Positions 1 to 6,544 of a stretch of DNA of 7,450 nt are shown here, in pieces (position 1 is the first letter of the stretch; every line of letters begins with the position of its first letter). The stretch is from Sphingobacterium thalpophilum (GTDB lineage Bacteria > Bacteroidota > Bacteroidia > Flavobacteriales > Flavobacteriaceae), in NCBI GenBank assembly GCA_943325255.2, contig CALPOS020000102.1, positions 1 to 7,450 of the forward strand, read 5' to 3'. Both the position numbers and the translations under genes were made by a program. The notes under the pieces were generated by a model. It had not been told where the DNA came from, did no database searches, and saw only the letters and a list, made by a program, of their open reading frames with translations.

Positions 1-692
1 AATCAGCGACAAGTCAATTGCAAACATGGATTGGAAATAATCCAGACATCGAAGTAACTAAAGTTTATGGTTTTTGCGATTGGAAAGGAACGAATACTTA
101 TAATGATTCTCTTTCGCTTCATCGCGTACAAACAGTCTTAGACTTTATGAAGTCGAAACAAATCAAAGTCAACGAAAACTATGAAATCAAAGGATTCGGC
201 GAAGATTTTGAGCAGTCAAAAGTGCAAGCTGAAAATCGAAAAGTCTTGATTGTTTATGATAAAATCAAAATAGAAAAGCCAAAGACAAACGCTTATTTTG
301 ATGAAGATATTCCGCTGACCGAGCAGTTTAAGAAGGCGAAAGTTGGTACCACAATTCGACTAAAAAACATCAATTTCTATAATATGACGCCGCGAATTTT
401 ACCGAAATCAAAAACGGTGCTTTATGATTTGCTTTGTGCTTTACAAGACAATCCAAAATTAAAAATAGAAATTCAAGGTCACATTTGCTGTCAAAAGCAG
501 TTTGACATCAACGAGTTATCCGTGATGCGTGCCCGCGCCATTTATAATTATCTTATTGGGCAAAAAATCAGCAGGAAACGTTTGTCTTACAAAGGATTTG
601 GAACGAGCAAGCCATTGCATCCTATTCCGGAACAATCATCCCAAGAGGAAGAAGAAAATCGCCGGGTTGAGATATTAATTCTAGAGAATTAG
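1..692 (+). CDS. OmpA family protein with two OmpA-like domains (5' partial)
   Basis: This is the C-terminal part of an envelope protein that probably attaches the outer membrane, or a complex in it, to peptidoglycan. The frame is open from base 3 to the window edge. The first possible start is a TTG at 18 inside a domain, so the true start and signal peptide lie outside the window. Counting from that TTG, a first OmpA-like domain spans about residues 10-82. It has the usual Asp (D21) in GFCD and Arg (R36) in the LSxxR motif, 15 residues apart as in diaminopimelate-binding OmpA domains. A second domain spans about 110-224. It has LSVMRAR (167-173), the GFG turn (193-195) and the terminal ENRRVEI signature (213-219), but GHICC (154-158) where GHTD is usual, so the ligand Asp is replaced by Cys. 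The next gene follows 56 bases on and has its own promoter, so they need not be co-expressed. The exact role is unknown because the N-terminal region is missing. Confidence 0.85.
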   Translation, partial: SATSQLQTWIGNNPDIEVTKVYGFCDWKGTNTYNDSLSLHRVQTVLDFMKSKQIKVNENYEIKGFGEDFEQSKVQAENRKVLIVYDKIKIEKPKTNAYFDEDIPLTEQFKKAKVGTTIRLKNINFYNMTPRILPKSKTVLYDLLCALQDNPKLKIEIQGHICCQKQFDINELSVMRARAIYNYLIGQKISRKRLSYKGFGTSKPLHPIPEQSSQEEEENRRVEILILEN

Positions 693-717
693 TGTCGTAA
701 TTCCCCAATCAAAATAG

Positions 718-725
718 TATATTTG
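718..725 (+). promoter_or_regulatory. Bacteroidetes-type -7 promoter box of purM
   Basis: TATATTTG matches the Bacteroidetes primary sigma factor -7 consensus TAnnTTTG exactly and lies 23 bases before the purM ATG. No clear TTG (-33 box) is seen 17-23 bases upstream, so the assignment rests on the -7 box and its position. Transcription would start near 728-732, giving a leader of about 20 bases. Confidence 0.55.
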
Positions 726-748
726 CCCTACAACAACACAACAAAAGA

Positions 749-1930
749 ATGAGTTCAGATACTTCCAAACGATACGCAGGTCGCGGCGTTTCGGCATCAA
801 AAGAAGATGTTCATCAAGCCATACAAAACATCGACAAAGGTTTATTTCCAAAAGCTTTTTGCAAAATTGTCCCCGACTATTTGACCAACGACGAAGATTA
901 TTGCTTAATCATGCATGCCGATGGAGCGGGAACAAAATCATCTCTGGCGTATATGTATTGGAAGGAAACGGGAGATTTATCCGTTTGGAAAGGCATCGCA
1001 CAAGACGCTTTGATTATGAATATTGACGATTTGTTGTGCGTTGGCGCAACAGATCATATCTTATTGTCTTCCACGATTGGAAGAAACAAAAACAGAATTC
1101 CAGGTGAGGTCATCGCGGCTATCATCAACGGAACCGAAGAACTTATCTCTGAATTACAATCATACGGTGTAACGATTCATTCCACAGGCGGGGAAACGGC
1201 TGACGTGGGAGACTTAGTGCGAACCATCATTGTGGATTCGACGGTCACTGCGCGCATGAAACGCCAAGATGTGATTGACAATGCGAATATTAAATCAGGT
1301 GACGTTATTGTTGGCCTGGCTTCATTCGGCCAAGCGACGTACGAGAAAACCTATAATGGTGGAATGGGCAGCAATGGATTGACTTCTGCACGCCATGATG
1401 TCTTTAGCCATGAATTGGCGAAAAAATATCCGGAAAGTTATGACGATTTAGTGTCTAAAGAGCTTGTGTATTCTGGCACAAAACAGTTGCTTGATAAGGT
1501 GGAGAATAGTAGTTTAGATGCGGGTAAACTCGTGCTTTCGCCAACGAGAACGTACGCGCCAATCATCAAGAAAATACTAGAAAAATATACTTCAAAGGAA
1601 ATCCACGGTATGGTACATTGCAGTGGAGGAGCACAAACGAAAATCCTGCATTTCATTGAAAATCTTCACATCATTAAAGATAACTTATTTCCAGTGCCGC
1701 CTTTATTTCAGATGATTCAAGACCAATCCAAAACTGAGTGGAAGGAAATGTATCAAGTATTCAATTGCGGTCACAGAATGGAATTGTATGTTTCAGAAGC
1801 CATTGCAGATGACATTATTGCGATTTCAAAGTCTTTTAATGTAGACGCACAAATCGTCGGTCGGGTAGAGGCCGCTGACTCGAAACAACTTACCATCGAG
1901 AGCGAGTACGGTGTTTTTAAGTATTTATAA
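749..1930 (+). CDS. purM: AIR synthase (phosphoribosylformylglycinamidine cyclo-ligase), long Bacteroidetes form
   Basis: The likely reaction is ATP-dependent closure of formylglycinamidine ribonucleotide to aminoimidazole ribonucleotide, a step of de novo purine synthesis in the cytoplasm. The 393-residue product carries the PurM/AIR synthase landmarks in order: HADGAGTKS (56-64, nucleotide/phosphate loop), DALIMNIDDLLCVGA (86-100), GGETAD (147-152), GSNGLTSAR (207-215), LSPTRTY (263-269) and HCSGGAQTK (290-298). It is about 45-50 residues longer than E. coli PurM (about 345), and several motifs deviate from the proteobacterial form (DGAGTKS for DGVGTKL, GGETAD for GGETAE). This is the divergent type I associate with Bacteroidetes. 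The ATG start is supported by the -7 box 23 bases upstream and by the absence of another plausible start. No Shine-Dalgarno is visible, only an A-rich leader. An AIR-synthase-related paralogue with another substrate is the main alternative. Confidence 0.8.
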   Translation: MSSDTSKRYAGRGVSASKEDVHQAIQNIDKGLFPKAFCKIVPDYLTNDEDYCLIMHADGAGTKSSLAYMYWKETGDLSVWKGIAQDALIMNIDDLLCVGATDHILLSSTIGRNKNRIPGEVIAAIINGTEELISELQSYGVTIHSTGGETADVGDLVRTIIVDSTVTARMKRQDVIDNANIKSGDVIVGLASFGQATYEKTYNGGMGSNGLTSARHDVFSHELAKKYPESYDDLVSKELVYSGTKQLLDKVENSSLDAGKLVLSPTRTYAPIIKKILEKYTSKEIHGMVHCSGGAQTKILHFIENLHIIKDNLFPVPPLFQMIQDQSKTEWKEMYQVFNCGHRMELYVSEAIADDIIAISKSFNVDAQIVGRVEAADSKQLTIESEYGVFKYL

Positions 1931-1975
1931 AGGCTCTTACTTTACAAGTAAATACAATATATAAAATCTTAAAAG

Positions 1976-2413
1976 ATGGAAGTCAAACTAAAATTCGGAA
2001 TAGATCAATTGTTATTTGGGATGAAACAAGCCGATGTAAAAAAGTTGTACGGAGAACCAGACAAACAATTTAAAGATGATGACAAGAATATAATTTTTGT
2101 CTATAATCAATTGCAATTGCGCTTGACGTTCTACGATGATGAAGATTTGCGCTTGGGCTATATAATTAGTTCTAATCCTAGACTAACCATAAATGATAAA
2201 GTTGTTATCAATGAAACGGTCGAAGAGGTCAAAAAACAACTTGAAGTCAATAAGATCAAATCATGGGAAAAAGAAGATTTTGATTTGACAGAGAATCATT
2301 TTAATGAAGAAAACTGGTTGATTTTGCAAAGTGAATTTGCTCGAATTATCAAAGTTGAAATCGGCGCGGTGATTAAAAACGAAGAAGACTTCGACTGGAA
2401 GTTTAATGCATAA
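1976..2413 (+). CDS. Hypothetical protein, 145 aa, with a FGM...GEPD motif
   Basis: I do not recognise this gene. The product is acidic and mostly soluble in composition, with no signal peptide, membrane segment or metal motif. Residues 14-31 (F-G-M at 14-16, then a helix and LYGEPD at 24-29) resemble the 'FGMs..eV...LGePd' start of SmpA/OmlA- or BLIP-like small alpha/beta domains. A weaker second copy of the helix pattern (ETVEEVKKQL) begins near residue 80, so an internal duplication is conceivable. That is only a resemblance, since such domains are usually exported and this protein has no leader. The ATG follows the purM stop by 45 bases. No good TAnnTTTG box is seen in the gap, so it is probably co-transcribed with purM. 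A strong terminator begins 3 bases after its stop codon. The regular codon pattern and clean borders support a real gene. Confidence 0.7.
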   Translation: MEVKLKFGIDQLLFGMKQADVKKLYGEPDKQFKDDDKNIIFVYNQLQLRLTFYDDEDLRLGYIISSNPRLTINDKVVINETVEEVKKQLEVNKIKSWEKEDFDLTENHFNEENWLILQSEFARIIKVEIGAVIKNEEDFDWKFNA

Positions 2414-2416
2414 AAA

Positions 2417-2463
2417 AACGCAGATTCACATTGGTTGCGAATCTGCGTTGTTCTATTTTTTTT
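2417..2463. terminator. Bidirectional Rho-independent terminator between convergent genes
   Basis: A perfect 11-bp inverted repeat (AACGCAGATTC at 2417-2427, GAATCTGCGTT at 2439-2449) encloses an 11-base loop. On the plus strand an 8-T run (2456-2463) lies shortly after the stem. On the minus strand the A run 2412-2418 becomes a T run touching the stem. It sits between the stop of the plus-strand hypothetical gene (2411-2413) and that of the minus-strand isomerase gene (2468-2470), so it can end both transcripts. Confidence 0.9.
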
Positions 2464-2467
2464 ACAA

Positions 2468-3721
2468 TTACTTTTTTTCTTCAGTAGCTGCGGGAGCATT
2501 TGGTAAACTCTCAAACAATTCTACTTCAAAAATGATGTTAGAATTTGGTGGAATTACATTTCCTGCGCCTCTTTCTCCATAACCTAAAGCTGAAGGAATA
2601 AATAATACGGCTTTTTCTCCAAAAGATAAATTGCTAATTCCTTCTAAGAATCCTGGAATCAAACCGTCTTTTTTTCCAGCTTGGAAAGGAAAAGGATTGT
2701 AGCCATTTTGTTTTGCACGATTTTCATCATATTTACCGTAGGCTTTACAAACCTCTTCATAACTGCTATCAAACAAAGATCCGTCTTCTAAATAACCCGC
2801 GTAGTGAATGTAAATATTGGTACCGTCAACAGGTTTTTTACCAGTTCCTGCTTTAGTAATTTTATATTCAAGACCAGTTGGTGATTTTGTCGCAGAGGCT
2901 TTAACTCCTGCCATATATTTTACCTTTTCAGCCATTACTGGCGCATACTGTGCGTTGTAAGCTTTTTTTGCTTCAGCCTCTAACGCTGCTTGTTTTGCAC
3001 GCTCTTCCGCTTGTGCCGCTGCCATTTTCTTATCGTCTTCCCCTTTATTAGCAAAATAATCAGAAAAAACTTTAACGGCATCAAACGCAGTGGCTTGTTT
3101 TCCTTTTCGAACTATCGTCACTTTATTCATTACATCATCTTGTGCAATATTGTTAACAACGTCTTGTCCAGAAACCAGGTAACCGAAAATGGTATGTTTA
3201 CCGTTTAGCCAAGGTGTATCTTTGTGCGTAATAAAAAATTGACTGCTATTAGTTGCTGGTCCAGAATTGGCCATCGCTAAAATTCCAGCTTTGTCAAAAA
3301 CGAATTCTGGTACAATTTCATCTTTGAAACTATAACCACATCCACCAGAACCATTTCCAGCAGGGTCACCACCTTGAATCATAAAGTCTTTGATCACACG
3401 GTGAAATTTCAATCCGTCGTAATATGGTTTGTTCTTTAGCTTTTCATCCGTAATGAATGTGTTTTTCCCTTCCGCTAATGAAACAAAATTAGCTACTGTA
3501 ATTGGCGTTTTTTGGTATTCCAAACGAATCACAATTTTGCCTTTTGCGGTTTCAATTTCAGCAAACAATCCTTCTGCAGCAGGATTTGCTTGAGCTTTAG
3601 GTGCTGTTTTTTTCGCTGTTGTTGCAGTTGCAGGCTTTTTAGCCACTGCAAGTTTTGTGTTTTTTTGAGCATAACCACTCAAGATACCCACAAACAATAA
3701 CAAGATAATTTTAATTTTCAT
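2468..3721 (-). CDS. Periplasmic cyclophilin-FKBP dual-domain peptidyl-prolyl isomerase (soluble paralogue)
   Basis: This is predicted to catalyse cis-trans isomerisation of proline bonds in exported proteins. I chose the ATG at 3721 (417 aa); the in-frame TTG two codons earlier is less likely. Residues 1-19 form a signal peptide with no lipobox Cys, so the protein should be soluble in the periplasm. A Lys/Ala/Thr/Pro-rich linker (about 20-50) follows. The cyclophilin domain (about 52-205) has FHRV with catalytic R108, F113, Q116, NSSQFFIT (158-165), W171 and H176. A charged Ala/Glu/Lys helix, probably coiled coil, spans about 228-278. The FKBP domain (about 280-405) keeps Y307, F317-D318, I355, F358 (Trp in FKBP12), Y381 and F398, and has an insert after FDSS. 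It lies 76 bases behind its paralogue, with no terminator seen between them. Cyclophilin-FKBP fusions are known as dual-family immunophilins. Substrates are unknown. Confidence 0.9.
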   Translation of the reverse strand: MKIKIILLLFVGILSGYAQKNTKLAVAKKPATATTAKKTAPKAQANPAAEGLFAEIETAKGKIVIRLEYQKTPITVANFVSLAEGKNTFITDEKLKNKPYYDGLKFHRVIKDFMIQGGDPAGNGSGGCGYSFKDEIVPEFVFDKAGILAMANSGPATNSSQFFITHKDTPWLNGKHTIFGYLVSGQDVVNNIAQDDVMNKVTIVRKGKQATAFDAVKVFSDYFANKGEDDKKMAAAQAEERAKQAALEAEAKKAYNAQYAPVMAEKVKYMAGVKASATKSPTGLEYKITKAGTGKKPVDGTNIYIHYAGYLEDGSLFDSSYEEVCKAYGKYDENRAKQNGYNPFPFQAGKKDGLIPGFLEGISNLSFGEKAVLFIPSALGYGERGAGNVIPPNSNIIFEVELFESLPNAPAATEEKK

Positions 3722-3797
3722 TTTCAATTAGATTAATAATTTCCTTACTTACTTCGCTTTATGCAGGGATTTTCAGGTTTATTCCCTTTTATTATCT

Positions 3798-4919
3798 TTA
3801 TTTCGGCATGGCCTCCAGTAATTCTATTTCAAAAATGATATTGGCATTCGGCGGAATTACCCCTCCAGCTCCTTGTGCACCATATCCTAAAGCAGATGGG
3901 ATAAAAATTACAGCTTTATCTCCAAAAGACAATTTTTCAATTCCTTCGATAAAACCTGGAATCATTCCGTCTTTTTTACCCGCTTCAAATGGAATTGGAA
4001 TGTATTGTTTAGCATCAGATCGTCGTTGGTCAAATTTACCAAAAATTTTAGAAACGTCTTCCAAACAGGAATCAAATAACTCCCCGTTTTCGAGGAAACC
4101 TGCATAATTGATAAAAATCTGATCTCCGTTTTTTGGTTTCTTGCCAGTTCCTTTTTTTATAATTTTATAAGCTAATCCTGAGTTAGTTTTGTTTGCTAAA
4201 GTCTTTAACTTCTCAAAATACATTGCCTTGTCCGCTTTGATTGCCGTGTATTTTGCGTCATATAATTTTTTGTTTTCGGCGTCAACTAATGCTTGTTTTT
4301 TCTGATTTTCCAATTCCTTTGAAAAGTAATTTGAAAAGACTTTGACTGCATCAAATTTCTTTGCTTCAGCGCCGTTTCGGATAATCGTAATTTTGACGAT
4401 ATCATCGTTTTGTTGAATTGCATTTACTATTTCCATACCTTTCTCAACAACTTCTCCGAAGATGGTGTGTTTGCCATCGAGCCACGGTGTTGCAACATGG
4501 GTGATGAAAAATTGACTGCTATTGGTTCCCGGACCTGAATTTGCCATAGCCAATAAACCACTTTTTTCAAATTGCAAATCAGAAATCTCGTCTTTAAATA
4601 AGTAACCAGCATCGCCCGAACCATTTCCTAACGGATCACCGCCTTGTATCATAAATTCTTGAATCACTCGATGAAATTTTAATCCGTCATAAAATGGTTT
4701 TCCTTCAAATTGACTGTTTACAAAAGTATTTTTTCCTTCAGCCAAACTAACAAAGTTGGCTACTGTTATTGGTGCTTTCTCTGGATTTAGTTTAACAACA
4801 ATATTTCCTTTATTGGTTGTAATTTCTGCATACAAGCCATCTGGCAAATTGCTGTGTTCGTTTTTACAAGACGACAATATGATTAAAGTCAATAAAAAAA
4901 AGAGGTGCTTTTTCATCAT
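3798..4919 (-). CDS. Cyclophilin-FKBP dual-domain peptidyl-prolyl isomerase, lipoprotein
   Basis: This 373-residue paralogue of the following gene has the same domain order but a lipoprotein signal: a hydrophobic stretch ending LSSC with C18 as the lipidated residue. The Lys-Asn-Glu after Cys18 only loosely resembles the K/acidic surface-export signal of some flavobacterial lipoproteins, so which membrane and which face it occupies is open. The cyclophilin domain (about 28-190) has FHRV with R84, F89, Q92, NSSQFFIT (133-140), W146 and H151. A short charged helical connector (about 200-245) precedes the FKBP domain (about 246-371), which has Y272, F282-D283, I320, F323, Y346 and F363. Both active sites therefore look intact. 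The long Lys/Ala/Pro linker of the paralogue is absent. The start codon lies 6 bases after the gldI stop, so translation is probably coupled to gldI. The alternative start is the adjacent second ATG at 4916. Confidence 0.9.
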   Translation of the reverse strand: MMKKHLFFLLTLIILSSCKNEHSNLPDGLYAEITTNKGNIVVKLNPEKAPITVANFVSLAEGKNTFVNSQFEGKPFYDGLKFHRVIQEFMIQGGDPLGNGSGDAGYLFKDEISDLQFEKSGLLAMANSGPGTNSSQFFITHVATPWLDGKHTIFGEVVEKGMEIVNAIQQNDDIVKITIIRNGAEAKKFDAVKVFSNYFSKELENQKKQALVDAENKKLYDAKYTAIKADKAMYFEKLKTLANKTNSGLAYKIIKKGTGKKPKNGDQIFINYAGFLENGELFDSCLEDVSKIFGKFDQRRSDAKQYIPIPFEAGKKDGMIPGFIEGIEKLSFGDKAVIFIPSALGYGAQGAGGVIPPNANIIFEIELLEAMPK

Positions 4920-4925
4920 TATTAT

Positions 4926-5495
4926 TTATTCTGTTTGTATTTTATTTTCTGGATTAAAATCGGTTAATGTCACGGTACAAATTAGCGGTTGATTATGTCC
5001 AATTCTTCGATCATCCCCGTGATATCCGTAACCCATATGCGATGGAAAAAGAAAGGTAACGGTTTCGTTTTTGCGCATGAGTTTGATGCCGTGTCTTAAT
5101 CCCATAATAATTTTTTGTTCCTTATCGACGTGATACACTTGTGGTCTCAATTCAATTTCAGAATAAATGACATTCCCATCAAGGTCTTTGATTTCGTAAT
5201 TAAAATTAGCCACGTCTCCTTTTTTAGGACGCAAGGTGTCAAGTTCGTTCTTTTTATCATAGCGATACCAATAGCCTTTTTGTGACGCAAGGTATTTTGT
5301 GTTTGGATCGCTTTTGATGATGGAGTCGATTTTTGCTTCTTCTCCCGAAATCAATTTTTTGTTTCTATCGGCGGATTCTCTCATAAATGAACCCGAAGAT
5401 TGTGAAATTGGTTTTCGAGCTTGTTGCTTAGAACAACTTGCGAAAATCAAAACTCCAATCAACAATATGGCTAGCTGCTGCATGATATTTTTCAT
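4926..5495 (-). CDS. gldI: Gliding motility lipoprotein GldI (FKBP-type isomerase family)
   Basis: GldI is one of the Gld proteins required for Flavobacterium johnsoniae gliding and chitin utilisation. It is a lipoprotein of the FKBP family, thought to help fold components of the gliding / type IX secretion apparatus. The 189-residue product has a lipoprotein signal ending FASC (C21), then the typical GldI N-terminal region: ARKPIS (26-31), ESADRNK (40-46) and GYWYRYD (74-80). An FKBP-like domain follows at about 88-182, with Y100, the FPSHMGYG segment (150-157) and a strand at 171-178. Several residues that line the FKBP12 pocket are changed: F36-D37 of FKBP12 corresponds to Y111-S112, and W59 to about L133, so isomerase activity may be weak. 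The start lies 3 bases after the nrnA-like stop and the stop 6 bases before the next gene, which indicates a tight operon. M5 is a possible alternative start, but M1 gives a better basic n-region. Confidence 0.92.
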   Translation of the reverse strand: MKNIMQQLAILLIGVLIFASCSKQQARKPISQSSGSFMRESADRNKKLISGEEAKIDSIIKSDPNTKYLASQKGYWYRYDKKNELDTLRPKKGDVANFNYEIKDLDGNVIYSEIELRPQVYHVDKEQKIIMGLRHGIKLMRKNETVTFLFPSHMGYGYHGDDRRIGHNQPLICTVTLTDFNPENKIQTE

Positions 5496-5498
5496 AAA

Positions 5499-6503
5499 TC
5501 AAATTGTTATAGATGAAAGCAAATCTCTGAATTTGCTGACTGTTTCGTGCATATTTTCATAAGATTTCCCACCGGCAGCATTGATATGCCCGCCACCGCT
5601 AAAGTGATTCCTCGCAAATTGATTGACATCAAAATCACCTTGTGAGCGAAAAGATATTTTAATGATGTTTTCATCTTTATGTTCAATGAAAATAGCGGCC
5701 AAATGAATTCCTTTAATTGATAGACCATAATTAACGATGCCTTCCGTATCTCCTTTTTGATATTTAAACTCGTCTAATTCTTTTTGTGAAAGAACAATAT
5801 AGGCGGTTTTGTATTCAGGAATGACAATCATATTTTGTAAAGCGCGACCTAGCAACTGAATACTGTTGTAGGAATTATTGTCAAACAACCATGTTGGTAT
5901 ATTGGTGTTTTCAACTCCGAGGTCGATGAGATCCGCAACAATACGGTGCGTCGTTCCAGTCGTTTTTGGAAATCGAAACGAACCTGAGTCGGTTAGAATT
6001 CCTGTATAAATGCAAGTCGCTATGGTCTTGTCTATTTGGTTTTTCTTATCGAGAAGTGAAATAAAATTGTAAATCATTTCGCAAGTCGATCCGAATTGTG
6101 TATCCGAATAGGTGTAAGTGGCATAGTTTTCAGGACTTTGATGGTGATCAATCATGATGAAAGGCGCTTGCAGTTGACTGAGCACTTTTTCCATTTCTCC
6201 AGTTCGATGCAATGCATTAAAATCGAGGGTAAAAATAATATCACATTCATTAAGAATATGAGTAGTTTTTTCTTTTTCATTTTCATAAATCAAAACCTGA
6301 TCACTGCTAGGCAACCAAGCTAAAAATTCTGGAAAATCGTTAGGTGCAATTACAACTGGTTGATGGCCATCTTTCAAGAGGAAATGATACAGTGCCAACG
6401 TCGATCCCATGGCATCTCCATCTGGACTTCTGTGGGGAATAATGGCAATTTTTTTAGGATTGGCTAGTAATTGATTTATAGATTCTATCTCCTCTTTTTT
6501 CAT
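5499..6503 (-). CDS. nrnA: DHH/DHHA1 phosphoesterase, NrnA-like oligoribonuclease / pAp phosphatase
   Basis: This is a cytoplasmic metal-dependent phosphoesterase. NrnA-type enzymes degrade 2-5 nt RNAs to mononucleotides and convert pAp to AMP; some relatives act on linear or cyclic dinucleotides. At 334 residues it has the usual NrnA length. The DHH motifs are all present: HRSPDGDAMGS (24-34, with H24, D28 and D30), LDFN with D94, DHH (119-121) and TDSGSF with D172 (171-176). The C-terminal DHHA1 domain has the substrate-binding GGGH...AAGG (303-312). No residue expected for catalysis is missing. It heads the tight run into gldI, with only 3 bases between them. Nothing in the sequence ties it functionally to gliding, so shared transcription is the only visible link. 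The substrate preference (nanoRNA, pAp or pApA) cannot be decided from sequence. Confidence 0.9.
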   Translation of the reverse strand: MKKEEIESINQLLANPKKIAIIPHRSPDGDAMGSTLALYHFLLKDGHQPVVIAPNDFPEFLAWLPSSDQVLIYENEKEKTTHILNECDIIFTLDFNALHRTGEMEKVLSQLQAPFIMIDHHQSPENYATYTYSDTQFGSTCEMIYNFISLLDKKNQIDKTIATCIYTGILTDSGSFRFPKTTGTTHRIVADLIDLGVENTNIPTWLFDNNSYNSIQLLGRALQNMIVIPEYKTAYIVLSQKELDEFKYQKGDTEGIVNYGLSIKGIHLAAIFIEHKDENIIKISFRSQGDFDVNQFARNHFSGGGHINAAGGKSYENMHETVSKFRDLLSSITI

Positions 6504-6509
6504 AGAGTG

Positions 6510-6517
6510 CGAAGTTA
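6510..6517 (-). promoter_or_regulatory. Weak -7-like box before the nrnA-like gene
   Basis: Read on the minus strand, TAACTTCG matches TAnnTTTG with one mismatch and lies 6 bases before the ATG at 6503. No TTG stands at the right distance upstream. It could give a very short leader, but the gene may equally be read from the crcB promoter. Confidence 0.25.
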
Positions 6518-6544
6518 CATTTTTTTCACAAAAAAGAAAGAAAT

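Noticed and set aside
676..691. Inverted repeat TAATTCT-AG-AGAATTA at the end of the OmpA gene
   Set aside because: It is AT-rich with a two-base centre, mostly inside coding sequence and without a T tract. Chance is the best explanation.
1937..1951. Inverted repeat TTACTT-TAC-AAGTAA just after purM
   Set aside because: It is short, with almost no GC and no following T run, so it is not a terminator. It also has no clear promoter next to it to suggest an operator.
3722..3727. TTG start two codons upstream for the soluble cyclophilin-FKBP gene
   Set aside because: An ATG two codons later at 3721 gives a complete signal peptide and is the simpler start.
3765..3787. Possible hairpin (AGGGA / TCCCT) between the two isomerase genes
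   Set aside because: The stem is only 5 bp with a 13-base loop, and no T run follows in the direction of transcription. It is not a credible terminator.
3808..4107. Plus-strand ORF of 99 codons inside the lipoprotein isomerase gene
   Set aside because: It is antisense to the conserved FKBP domain. Its composition mirrors that gene, and it has no promoter or recognisable product.
4427..4624. Minus-strand ORF in another frame within the cyclophilin domain of the lipoprotein gene
   Set aside because: It overlaps strongly conserved coding sequence in the true frame, so it is a shadow.
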